From Plantactinospora endophytica (GTDB lineage Bacteria > Actinomycetota > Actinomycetes > Mycobacteriales > Micromonosporaceae): 64,000 bases of DNA. This document shows, in pieces, positions 1 to 8,271 of this stretch. The stretch spans positions 124,001 to 188,000 of the forward strand of contig NZ_BONW01000005.1 in the NCBI RefSeq assembly GCF_016862915.1, read 5' to 3'. The position numbers and the translations under genes are program-made. The notes beneath the pieces are model-generated. The model searched no databases, was not told where the DNA came from, and saw only the letters and a program-made list of their open reading frames with translations. The first letter of the stretch is position 1. Each line of letters starts with the position of its first letter.

Positions 1-2
1 TC

Positions 3-368
3 CGTCATCTGCTTGCCGAAGCACACGTCGCGGCCCAGCCGATCGCCGCGAGTGTCACCACGATGAGCGCCGGGCGACTCGGGGCCAGCATCGGCGGGCT
101 GCTCGGGTTGGCCGGCGTGATCGTCGGCGGGCTGGCCCTGGCCCGTCCCGCCAGTCGGCTCGGCATCGGCAACGGGCGACTCGGCGCCGCCGTGGCCCTG
201 GTGGCAGGGCTGGTCGGCATGACGCTCGGCGGCGTCGTGGTGGCCACCTCGGACAGCGGCATCGGCACCGGCAACGGGCGGGGCGGCGCCTACGTGGCCC
301 TGGTGGTGGGACTGGTCGCCGTCGTCCTCGGTGGACTGGCCCTGCGCCGCTCCCGCCGTACCGTCTGA
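3..368 (+). CDS. DUF6223-like small membrane protein (5' end outside window)
   Basis: This is the C-terminal part of a small, very hydrophobic Gly/Ala/Leu/Val-rich protein. The frame is open from the first bases of the window, so the true start, probably with a signal peptide, lies upstream; the ATG at 63 is internal. Three hydrophobic segments are each followed by a glycine-rich turn with the motif G-N-G-R, giving an internal threefold repeat (around 80-120, 180-245 and 280-345). It ends with a basic tail, typical of a cytoplasmic C-terminus. The repeat pattern matches what I recall of the actinobacterial DUF6223 family; its function is unknown. No coupled neighbour lies downstream, and 369-545 holds only GC-rich sequence with a short repeat of TCCGACC. 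Confidence 0.6.
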   Translation, partial: RHLLAEAHVAAQPIAASVTTMSAGRLGASIGGLLGLAGVIVGGLALARPASRLGIGNGRLGAAVALVAGLVGMTLGGVVVATSDSGIGTGNGRGGAYVALVVGLVAVVLGGLALRRSRRTV

Positions 369-545
369 CCTCGCTGTTCCGTCCGACCTCGCCGCAGCGT
401 CCGACCGGTCCAGGTCAGGCTGCCTTTCGACGGGTGCGGCAGCGGGGGCGCATCCGTCGAGGTGATCCGTACCGTGCTCGCGCCCGGGGTGCGGCACCCC
501 CGCCTTCACCCCACCACCGGCGAGTGGGGAGTCGTCGGATCGTGG

Positions 546-1208
546 TCAGGAGCGGGTGAGCCAGCCGGGGACGGTCAGACCGGACTCGTACGCGAGGATC
601 ACCAACTGGGCCCGGTCCCGGACCTGGGTCTTGGTCATGATCCGGCTGACGTGCGTCTTCGCGGTGGCGGGGCTCAGCACCAGCCGGGCGGCGATCTCGT
701 CGTTGGACAGGCCGGCGGCGACCAGGGCCATCACCTCGCGCTCCCGTTCGGTGAGCGCGCGGATCCACGGCCCCGGGTCCGGGTGCGTGGCCCGGCGGGC
801 GAACTCGGAGATCAGCCGGCGGGTGATCGACGGGGCGATCAGCGCGTCACCCCGGGCCACCACCCGCAGCCCGTGGATCAGCTCCGCCGGCTCGGTGTCC
901 TTGACCAGGAAGCCGCTCGCGCCGGCCCGCAGCGCGGCGTAGACGTACTCGTCCAGGTCGAACGTGGTCAGGATGATCACGCGGGTCTCGGGGCCGGTGG
1001 CGATCTCGCGGGTGGCGGCCAGGCCGTCCAGCCCCGGCATCCGGATGTCCATCAGGACGACGTCCGGCCGCAGCCGGCGAGCCAGCCGTACCGCCTCGGC
1101 ACCGTCGGCGGCCTCGCCGACCACCTCGATGCCGTCCTCACCCTCCAGAATGGACCGGAACCCGGCGCGTACCAGCGTCTGGTCGTCGGCGAGCAGCACC
1201 CGGATCAC
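546..1208 (-). CDS. NarL/FixJ-family response regulator
   Basis: A 220-residue two-component response regulator. The receiver domain (about 1-120) has the acidic pair D8/D9, the phosphoacceptor D54 in V-L-M-D-I-R-M-P-G, T81/T82 and the conserved K103. A LuxR-type helix-turn-helix follows (about 150-210; L-T-E-R-E-R-E-V and a recognition helix around S-P-A-T-A-K-T-H-V). It starts with GTG at 1208, which overlaps the TGA of the upstream sensor kinase in a GTGA arrangement, so the two are translationally coupled. It presumably binds DNA when phosphorylated by that kinase. No ABC transporter or other obvious target sits next to the pair, so the stimulus is unknown. Confidence 0.93.
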   Translation of the reverse strand: MIRVLLADDQTLVRAGFRSILEGEDGIEVVGEAADGAEAVRLARRLRPDVVLMDIRMPGLDGLAATREIATGPETRVIILTTFDLDEYVYAALRAGASGFLVKDTEPAELIHGLRVVARGDALIAPSITRRLISEFARRATHPDPGPWIRALTEREREVMALVAAGLSNDEIAARLVLSPATAKTHVSRIMTKTQVRDRAQLVILAYESGLTVPGWLTRS

Positions 1209-2350
1209 GTCGACAGTCCTGTCGGTACCGGCTCGGGGCGCAGCGGCAGCCGGGCGCGTACCCGAAATCCGCCGTCCGGGCCCGAGCCTGTGGTCAGCGA
1301 ACCGCCGAGCGCCCGGGCCCGCTCGTCCATGCCCACGATCCCGTTACCGGGCGGGCCCGCCGCCCCGGAACCGTCGTCCTCGACCTCCACCAGCAGGTCG
1401 TCGCCGTCCGGCCGGACCCGAACCAGCACGGCGGTCGCCGCCGCGTGCCGGGTCACGTTGGTGAGCGCCTCCTGGACGATCCGGTACGCCGCCAGGTCGA
1501 CCTCCGGCGGCAGCGGCCGGGTCTCGGTCAGCTCGATGCGGATCTCCAACCCGGACCGCCCGGCCGTGGCGACCAACTCGCCGAGCCGGTCCAGGCCGGG
1601 CGCCGGAATGCTCACCGCCTCGCCCTCCTGCCGCAGTACGCCCAGGGTGGTCCGCAGTTCGCCGAGCATCTCCTTGCTCGCCTGCTTGATCGCGGTGAGC
1701 GCCTGCGCGGACCGTTCGGGATCCGGGCGGTGCAGTGCGGCACTGGCCTGCACGTTGATCAGCGAGAGGTGGTGACCGACCAGGTCGTGCAGCTCGCGGG
1801 CGATGCGCAGCCGCTCCTCGGTGGCCCGGTGCCGGGCTTCCTCTTCCTTGCCCTGCTCGGCCGCGAGCACCCGTGCCTGGACCTCGGCCAGGTAGGCCCG
1901 GCGGTTGCGGGTCACCCCGACGATCACCGCGACGAGCCAACCGGCGTGCAGCAGGGTTGCCCCGTTCGCGGTGTTGTCGGCCGGGTCGAAGCCGTCCGCG
2001 AGGGCGAAGGCGAGCACCGAGGCGAGACCGAGCCCGATCGCGACCGCGAGGTGTCCCTCGTCGACGACGGTGTAGAGCGCCACGACGAAGACCAGCATGA
2101 TCGGCCCGGGCCGGTGCAGCAGCGCCCCGTACGCGGCGACGGCCGCCAGCGCCACGGCACCGACCGCCACCGGATAGCGTCGGCGGAGGTACAGGGCGGC
2201 AGACGATGCCAGTACGGCCAGCAGCGCCAGCGACTCGGCGGTGGTGTCGACGCCGTCCGACTGCACCAGCAGGCCGACGAGAGCGACGAGGGCGACCGTC
2301 AGCACCAGAGCGGTGTTCGCCGCCCAGCCGTGCCAGCGCCACCTCGGCAT
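1205..2350 (-). CDS. Sensor histidine kinase, HisKA_3 (NarL-partner) type
   Basis: Membrane sensor kinase of 381 residues from the ATG at 2350; the frame is open a little further upstream, but this start is followed directly by the first hydrophobic segment. About five or six membrane helices occupy residues 12-146, with no sizeable extracellular sensor domain. A short coiled linker precedes the HisKA_3 dimerisation domain with phosphoacceptor H188 (R-E-L-H-D-L-V-G-H-H). The HATPase part has the N box (V-Q-E-A-L-T-N-V-T-R-H-A) and G boxes (D-D-G-S-G, G-N-G-I-V-G-M). It overlaps the response regulator by four bases. The lack of an extracellular domain suggests sensing within the membrane, which is an inference. 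Confidence 0.92.
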   Translation of the reverse strand: MPRWRWHGWAANTALVLTVALVALVGLLVQSDGVDTTAESLALLAVLASSAALYLRRRYPVAVGAVALAAVAAYGALLHRPGPIMLVFVVALYTVVDEGHLAVAIGLGLASVLAFALADGFDPADNTANGATLLHAGWLVAVIVGVTRNRRAYLAEVQARVLAAEQGKEEEARHRATEERLRIARELHDLVGHHLSLINVQASAALHRPDPERSAQALTAIKQASKEMLGELRTTLGVLRQEGEAVSIPAPGLDRLGELVATAGRSGLEIRIELTETRPLPPEVDLAAYRIVQEALTNVTRHAAATAVLVRVRPDGDDLLVEVEDDGSGAAGPPGNGIVGMDERARALGGSLTTGSGPDGGFRVRARLPLRPEPVPTGLST

Positions 2351-2459
2351 GTGCCGAAGCGTAACCCCGGCGATCGGACAGGAAAAGGAGGCAGAAGCCG
2401 GACCGCTGGGTCGCCTCCGGCCCACCGGCTCTTGACGAATCCCCGTCGGCGGCCTGGGG

Positions 2460-2867
2460 CTACCCGGTCCCGCCGTCGGCTAGGTCGTCGGCGCTGAATA
2501 CGAGACAACCGAGGAGATTGGCCAGGACGGTCCGCTGGACGTGGGTCAGCGTGTTCACGAAGATCGCGGCGTCGATGTCCGCTTCCCGGCACGCCTCGGC
2601 GATCTCGCGGACCTTGCCGCGTGTCAGCAGCGTACGGCGGGAGAAGGGCTCGGACATCCGGGCCGCTCCGCCAGGCCGTTCCTTCCACCGGTCGGAGGCG
2701 CCCCGGCGCTGAACGTACCGGCCCACCACCCGGCTACCACGGGCTTCGGCCAGCGCGGCAAGCTCGTCGAGCCGGACCTCGTACTGCTTCTCGTTGGCCG
2801 AGAACAGACCGACGAGTACGACGTCGGCGCCGTCGAGCGGGTCGCCGAGGTTCCGGTACTGCTTCAC
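2460..2867 (-). CDS. HflX N-terminal-domain-like protein without a GTPase domain
   Basis: A 135-residue protein from the likely GTG at 2867. It resembles the N-terminal domain of the ribosome-associated GTPase HflX: an opening V-L-V-G-L strand, an L-D-E-L-A-A-L-A-E-A-R-G helix, V-V-G-R-x-V-Q-R-R, then a G-K-V-R-E-I-A-E-A stretch and D-A-A-I-F-V-N-T-L-T-H-V-Q-R-T. In HflX this domain is followed by a linker and a G domain. Here the protein stops with no P-loop anywhere, and no GTPase frame follows. It lies 50 bp downstream of the subtilase on the same strand and could share its transcript. The start is uncertain because no strong ribosome site precedes it. The family call is by motif recall. 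Confidence 0.6.
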   Translation of the reverse strand: MKQYRNLGDPLDGADVVLVGLFSANEKQYEVRLDELAALAEARGSRVVGRYVQRRGASDRWKERPGGAARMSEPFSRRTLLTRGKVREIAEACREADIDAAIFVNTLTHVQRTVLANLLGCLVFSADDLADGGTG

Positions 2868-2917
2868 GTTGACAGGATCGCCCCCATCCCGACCCGGGGC
2901 CAGAGACTTCCGGCGCG

Positions 2918-5900
2918 CTAACCGATCTTGTACGCCCGGATCACGGTCTGGGTCACCGTGTTCCCGGCGGTGTCCGTGGCACTCGCCCGCAGTGACACGT
3001 ACCCCGGCTCGGCCGGATGACGTAGCACCGCCTGTCCCGCCGTCACCTCCGCCGGTGCCCAGGTGACCCCGTCGTCGTACGACACCTCCACCACCAGGTT
3101 CTCGTTGGCGCCGGCCCCCGATTCGGGCTGGGCGGTGACGGTCACCGGGATCGTCCCGGTCTGCCCCGCCGGTGTGCTGTTGTCGTTGTCGACGCGGGGC
3201 GAGAAGCGCACCGTCGACACCGGCAGCCGGACCGGTGCGTCTCCCTCGACGTGCCCCGAGCGGAAGGTCCAGGTCACGCTGACCCGGGTGGAGAGCGTCG
3301 CCGGCCCGCCCCGCTCCGCCGTCATCGTCAGCCGGTAGTCGCCGGTCTCCGGCGGCACCTCCACCGTCCCGTGCAGGCCGTCCAGCTCGGCCAGCACCTT
3401 GCCGTCCCGCTCCAGGGTGATCTGCCCGGTGGCGATCGACGAGAAGCCGGCCCGGCCGACGCCGTCGCCGTAGAGCGGGGCCTGGACGGTGAGGGTGTCG
3501 CCGAGCCGGGTCACCCACTGGTGCTCGTACGGCGGTGCCGCGACCGTCGGCCCGAACACCCCGCGACTCCACTGCTCCTGGTATGACTGCCCCGGCCGGT
3601 ACGTCATCGGTGGCGCGACCAGGCTGGTCAGGTACGCCTGCTCCGCCCCGGTGCCGGTGGTCTCGTCCACCGACCGGAACCACTGGGCCCGCCCGTCGGT
3701 GTTGTAGTACTCGGTCCGGGTCGACGGCAGCGGGAACGTCATCGCGTGTGCGAAGCCGCCCATCACCGACTCGGGCAGTACCGCCCAGGCCAGTTTCCGG
3801 CCGCTGCTGTTGGACGACTCGTGTCCGTGGTCGGCCCGTACCGTCGCCAGGTCGGCGGCGGTCACCTGCCGGGTGAACCCGCTGCCCACCCGCCCCTCGT
3901 CCAGCCAGCACAGCAGGTACGCGTACGAGGAGTCGGTGGCGGCGGCCGGTGCGAAGGTGGCGGTGGTGCGGGAGACGAACCCGGCGGCGGCCTGGTCCGG
4001 CCCGACCCGGCCGACGCGCAGCCGGTCGAAGGTGCCGCCGAGGGTGCCCACCTCGACGGTACGGCCGTGCGCCAGCACGCTGGTGGCCAGTTCGGCGAAG
4101 ACCTGTCGGGCGCCGCTGTTCGGCACGGTCACCGAGAGCGGTCGACCGAGCCGGGCGTCGAGGACGAGACTCCGGTCGCCGCTGACGTCAAGTTCCGGCT
4201 GGGCGAGGACGCTGGTCAGATAGGTGCCGTCGGCCGGGCTGGTGATGGCGGTCAGCGCCGAGTAGCGGCCCTTCGGCACCCGCAGGGTGGCGATGCCGTC
4301 GCCGGTGGTCGGCATCGAGATCGCCCGGGCGCTGTCCAGCCCGGCCAGCATGGTCAGGTAGCCGGTGGTCGGCTCGCCGGCCTGGCCGAGGTGGGACACC
4401 TTGACGTCGTAGCTTTCCACCTCACGGTCGACCGCCAGCGGGGTCGGCACGGCGCCACCACCATTCACGGTCGCGGTGAGCTGGCCGGTGAGCTGCCCCA
4501 ACGGGCCCGTCTCGCCGGCCGTGTCGGCGGTGACGGTCGCCTCGGCGGTACCGCCGGCCGGCACGGTGACACTGGTCGGTGCGACGGCGAACATCCCGGC
4601 CGGCACAGCGGTACCGTCCGGCGCGACGGCGCGTACCCCCAGTTGCAGCGTCACCGGCGCGGTGCCGGCGTTGTGGTAGCGGACCGTGCGCCGGACGGGC
4701 GCGTCGTCGTCGTGCGGCCAGGACTGCCGGCCGAAGCTCAGGCTCGGCGGGTCGGCGGTGACCTGCTGGTCGAGCGCCCGCGCGACGTCGAGCCGGCCGG
4801 CGCCCTGGGCGAAGACGCTGAGTTCCGGGTTCGGCCGGGCGGCGGCCATCAGCGCGGCCTTCAGGTTGGCCGGCGGCAGCTCCGGCCGGCGCTGCGCGAG
4901 GATCGCGGCGGCCCCGGCGACGTGCGGGGTGGCCATCGAGGTGCCGGACATGCTGATCCCGGCGCCCACCGGCACGTCCGGCCCGGAGTCGATGCTCCGG
5001 GCGGCGACGATGTCCAGGCCGGGCGCGGTCAGGTCGGGCTTGATGGCGCCGTCGCCGACCCGAGGCCCCTGGCTGGAGAAGCCGGCGAGGCCGTCGGACT
5101 TGCTGACCGCGCCGACCGCGAGGGCCGCATCGGCGGTGGCCGGCGAGCCGACGGTACCGGCGCCGGGGATGTTGCCGGCGGCGACCACGAAGAGCGTGTC
5201 GTGTGCGTCGGTCAACTGGCCGAGCGCCTGCTCGATCGGGTCCACCACCGGAGTGTCCAGGCCGGTCAGGCTCATATTGACCACCCGCGCCCCGGACTCG
5301 GCCGCCCACTGCATGCCGGCGATGATCGCCGACTCGGCACAGCCGCCGGCCGCGCAGACCTTGCCGTCCAACAGCCGGGCGCCGGGGGCGACACCCTTGA
5401 ACCGATTAGCTCCGGTACCGGCCACTGTGGAGGCTACGTGCGTGCCGTGGCCGGCGGTGTCCCGGTCGTCCTCGGCGCCGTCGGTGAAGTTGCGCTGCCC
5501 GGTCATCCGACCGGCAAGATCGGGATGGGTCTCGTCGATCCCGGTGTCCAGCACCGCGACGGTCACCCCGCTGCCGTCGAAGCCGGCGGCCCAGGCGGTC
5601 GGGGCGCCGACCTGCGGCACGCTCTCGGCCAGGGCGGGCCGGCGCAGGCCGTCGAGCCAGACGGTCCGGACGGTCGCGGCGATGGTGCGCCGGCTCGGGT
5701 CCGCCCCGGTCAGGTCGGTCCAGAAGCCGGTCAGCCCGGCCCGGTCCACCACGACGGCCTGACCGGCGACCGACGGCAGTTCGCGGACCAGTCGGGCGCC
5801 GGCGCCGACCAGCGCGCGCTGTCCCTGCACCCGGGCGTCGGCACCGGTGTACGTCACCAGCAGCGGCAGGTCACCGCGCCGGTCGTAGCCGAACTCCAGC

Positions 5901-6274
5901 AGGGCGGTGACGTCGAATAACCGTTCGTCAAGTCGCCCGCTGCGGACCAGGGCGAGGGCGTCGGTCGGGATCACGTGCAGCCGGTCGCCGACCCGGCGGG
6001 TCAGGAACTCGATGCCGGTCCGGCCGGGTCCCGGCTCCACGCTCGCCTTGAAGTCGGTGCTGACGCTCACCCGGTCCCCGGTGACCAGACTGACCGTCCG
6101 AGCACCCGTACCAGCCGACCGATCGGCCCCCGGCGTACCCATGGGAATGGTCGGTACGCCGAGGCCCGGCGGTCCGGCCATCGCGGCGGAGCCGACCGGC
6201 GCCCCCGGTACGGCGAACGCGAGCAGCAGGGCGAGACTCGTTACTCCCCGCGTAAGCCTTTTAAGTGGACCCAT
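2918..6274 (-). CDS. Large secreted subtilisin-like serine protease (S8 family)
   Basis: A 1118-residue secreted protease. The ATG at 6274 is preceded by GGGGAGG and begins a signal peptide (basic K-R-L-T-R, a hydrophobic core around 12-25, then small residues). A propeptide-like region runs to about 215. The S8 catalytic domain follows with D243 (V-L-D-T-G-I-D), H276 (H-G-T-H-V-A), oxyanion N368 (V-V-A-A-G-N) and S446 (S-G-T-S-M-A-T-P-H-V-A-G). The C-terminal ~600 residues are beta-rich, with Ig-like stretches around 525-620 and 1000-1118, and may bind substrate or cell wall. The overall plan fits large actinobacterial S8 peptidases. Substrate unknown. It is not coupled to the divergent upstream region, and the HflX-like gene follows it. 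Confidence 0.93.
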   Translation of the reverse strand: MGPLKRLTRGVTSLALLLAFAVPGAPVGSAAMAGPPGLGVPTIPMGTPGADRSAGTGARTVSLVTGDRVSVSTDFKASVEPGPGRTGIEFLTRRVGDRLHVIPTDALALVRSGRLDERLFDVTALLEFGYDRRGDLPLLVTYTGADARVQGQRALVGAGARLVRELPSVAGQAVVVDRAGLTGFWTDLTGADPSRRTIAATVRTVWLDGLRRPALAESVPQVGAPTAWAAGFDGSGVTVAVLDTGIDETHPDLAGRMTGQRNFTDGAEDDRDTAGHGTHVASTVAGTGANRFKGVAPGARLLDGKVCAAGGCAESAIIAGMQWAAESGARVVNMSLTGLDTPVVDPIEQALGQLTDAHDTLFVVAAGNIPGAGTVGSPATADAALAVGAVSKSDGLAGFSSQGPRVGDGAIKPDLTAPGLDIVAARSIDSGPDVPVGAGISMSGTSMATPHVAGAAAILAQRRPELPPANLKAALMAAARPNPELSVFAQGAGRLDVARALDQQVTADPPSLSFGRQSWPHDDDAPVRRTVRYHNAGTAPVTLQLGVRAVAPDGTAVPAGMFAVAPTSVTVPAGGTAEATVTADTAGETGPLGQLTGQLTATVNGGGAVPTPLAVDREVESYDVKVSHLGQAGEPTTGYLTMLAGLDSARAISMPTTGDGIATLRVPKGRYSALTAITSPADGTYLTSVLAQPELDVSGDRSLVLDARLGRPLSVTVPNSGARQVFAELATSVLAHGRTVEVGTLGGTFDRLRVGRVGPDQAAAGFVSRTTATFAPAAATDSSYAYLLCWLDEGRVGSGFTRQVTAADLATVRADHGHESSNSSGRKLAWAVLPESVMGGFAHAMTFPLPSTRTEYYNTDGRAQWFRSVDETTGTGAEQAYLTSLVAPPMTYRPGQSYQEQWSRGVFGPTVAAPPYEHQWVTRLGDTLTVQAPLYGDGVGRAGFSSIATGQITLERDGKVLAELDGLHGTVEVPPETGDYRLTMTAERGGPATLSTRVSVTWTFRSGHVEGDAPVRLPVSTVRFSPRVDNDNSTPAGQTGTIPVTVTAQPESGAGANENLVVEVSYDDGVTWAPAEVTAGQAVLRHPAEPGYVSLRASATDTAGNTVTQTVIRAYKIG

Positions 6275-6461
6275 GGTGTGCCTCCCCTGGATACCGGTCA
6301 TACCGGCACTTCCCACGTCGACCGAAACACATCGCCGAAGACACGGCAACATAGACGTCCATAGATTGAGATGATCGCCGGTCGACAGAACCGTCCAAGA
6401 TGGACGGGTGGGTCCCGGCGGAATCGGAGCCGACCAGGGATGAGCGGGAAGGACGGGACGG

Positions 6462-7361
6462 TCAGTCCGCGGCGAGGGCGGCGCGGAACCGGCGCAGCAC
6501 CGGAGACGGATCGTCGGCCCGCCAGGCGACCCCGGAGCTGACCTGCGGCACCGGTTGCCGGATCGGCAGGTAGGCGATCCCGTCGCCGCGCAGCAGCCGG
6601 GCGGACTCCTGCACCAGGGCGACACCGACACCGGCAGCCACCAGGGTCAACTGGGTGCCGACCCCGCTCGCCTCGTGTACCGGTCGAGGGGTGAAGCCGG
6701 CCTTCCGGCAGACCTCCAGCACCATGTCGTGCCACCGTGGACAGAGGTCGCGGGCGAGGAAGGCGAAGGACTCGGTGGCCAGGTCGGTCAGGTCGATCTC
6801 CGGCTTGCCGGCCAGCCGATGGTCGGCCGGCAGCGCCGCCACGAACGCCTCCCGGGAGAGCTGACGCAGCGCGATGTCGTCGCCCAGCCAGGTGCAGTCG
6901 AACTCGCCCAGGGTCACCACGAACGCGACGTCGACGGCGTCGTCGCGCAGCGGCTCGGCGATCGAGCCGATCGGCAGCTCGGCGAGGCTCAGGTCGACCT
7001 CGGGCGCCTCCCGCTGGAATCCGCCGAGGGTGTGCAGGAACTGTTGAGCCGAAGCGGTGGGGGTGTAGCCGATCCGCAGCCGGCCCAACTCGCCGCGCTG
7101 GGCGCGTTCGGCGACGGTCTGCGCCACCCGGGCCTGGTGCAGCGTCCGGCGGGCCTCGACCAGGAAGAGCCGGCCGGCCTCGCTGAGCGCGGTGCGGCGG
7201 CGCTGCCGGACCAGCAGGTCCGCCCCGAGTGCCGCCTCCAACCGGAGGATCTGCTGGGAGAGCGCGGGCTGCGCGATGTGCAGTCGGGCCGCCGCCCGGC
7301 CGAAGTGCAGCTCCTCGGCCACCACGACGAACGCCTCAAGCTGACGCAGCTCGAAGTTCAT
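6462..7361 (-). CDS. LysR-family transcriptional regulator
   Basis: A 299-residue LysR regulator. The N-terminal winged helix-turn-helix (about 3-62) has the signature F-G-R-A-A-A-R-L-H-I-A-Q-P-A-L-S-Q-Q-I. The effector-binding domain follows (about 90-299). It starts at 7361 with no ribosome site; a GATAAC about 11 bases upstream could be a -10 for a leaderless message. It is transcribed away from the SDR gene at 7432 across a 70-bp gap, the usual arrangement of a LysR protein controlling a divergent neighbour in response to a small ligand. The ligand is not predictable. Confidence 0.93.
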   Translation of the reverse strand: MNFELRQLEAFVVVAEELHFGRAAARLHIAQPALSQQILRLEAALGADLLVRQRRRTALSEAGRLFLVEARRTLHQARVAQTVAERAQRGELGRLRIGYTPTASAQQFLHTLGGFQREAPEVDLSLAELPIGSIAEPLRDDAVDVAFVVTLGEFDCTWLGDDIALRQLSREAFVAALPADHRLAGKPEIDLTDLATESFAFLARDLCPRWHDMVLEVCRKAGFTPRPVHEASGVGTQLTLVAAGVGVALVQESARLLRGDGIAYLPIRQPVPQVSSGVAWRADDPSPVLRRFRAALAAD

Positions 7362-7431
7362 GCACTGACGTTATCAACTCATGCGTACTCAGTCTTTGAC
7401 CGCTATCAAGCGTCGCTCCTAGCGTCGAAGC
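7362..7431. promoter_or_regulatory. Divergent LysR/SDR promoter region
   Basis: This 70-bp spacer separates the two divergent start codons and must carry both promoters and probably the LysR operator. The hexamer TATCAA occurs twice (near 7373 and 7404), and a TTGACC lies near 7396 facing the SDR gene. No strong T-N11-A dyad could be chosen by eye. Confidence 0.4.
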
Positions 7432-8178
7432 ATGAGTGATCGGGAACTGAGCGGCAGGGTGGCACTGGTGACCGGCGGCACCGGCGGGATCGGCGCAACC
7501 ATCGCCCGGGTGCTGTCCGAGGCCGGCGCGGCGGTGACGGTCGTCGGCCGCCGTGCCGAACTGGGTACGGCGGTGGCGGCGGAACTGGCCGACGGACTCT
7601 TCGTACCGGCCGACCTGAGCCGGCGGGAGAGCCACCATGAAGTGCTCCAGTCCACCGTCGACCGGTTCGGCGGGCTGGACATCCTGGTGAACAACGCCGC
7701 CGCGCACACGGCCGGGTTGACGCACGAGAGCACCGAGGAGGAGTTCGACCGGGTCGTCGGGCTCAACTACAAGGCGACGTACTTCCTCACCCAGGCCGCG
7801 CTGCCGCACCTGCTGAGCGGAGGTGGCGGTCGGATCGTCAACATCAGTTCCATCGGTACGACCCGGAGCTGGGCCGGCGCCTCGATCTACAACTCCTCGA
7901 AGGCGGCCCTGGACAACCTCACCCGCACCTGGGCGGTCGAGTACGGCCCGCAGGGGTTGCGGGTCAACGGTGTCAACCCGGGCATCGTGGCGGACGGGCC
8001 GATGTCGTACCCGGTGCAGGCCGCGTTCGACATCGAGGAGGACATCCTGCCGACGATCCCCGCCCGACGGCTCGCCACCGCAGCCGACGTGGCGGCGGCG
8101 ACGCTCTTCCTGGCCGGCCCCGGCGCCGACTACCTCAGCGGCGTCACGATTGCGCTCGACGGCGGCCTGACGGCGTGA
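7432..8178 (+). CDS. SDR-family NAD(P)-dependent oxidoreductase
   Basis: A 248-residue classical short-chain dehydrogenase/reductase. The Rossmann nucleotide-binding motif T-G-G-T-G-G-I-G is at 14-21, N-N-A-A at 87-90, catalytic S140 (N-I-S-S-I-G), and Y153/K157 in the Y-x3-K motif. Length and motif spacing are standard. R40/R41 after the second beta strand suggests NADP preference (inference). It probably interconverts an alcohol and a ketone on a small molecule of unknown identity. It is divergent from a LysR regulator that likely controls it. Confidence 0.93.
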   Translation: MSDRELSGRVALVTGGTGGIGATIARVLSEAGAAVTVVGRRAELGTAVAAELADGLFVPADLSRRESHHEVLQSTVDRFGGLDILVNNAAAHTAGLTHESTEEEFDRVVGLNYKATYFLTQAALPHLLSGGGGRIVNISSIGTTRSWAGASIYNSSKAALDNLTRTWAVEYGPQGLRVNGVNPGIVADGPMSYPVQAAFDIEEDILPTIPARRLATAADVAAATLFLAGPGADYLSGVTIALDGGLTA

Positions 8179-8271
8179 CCCGGAGCCGCCCGGCGTGACC
8201 GGCTCGGGCTCGCTGTGCAGGTGGTGATGGCCCGTGTCGTGCGTGGGCCATCACCACGCTCGGGGTCCGGG

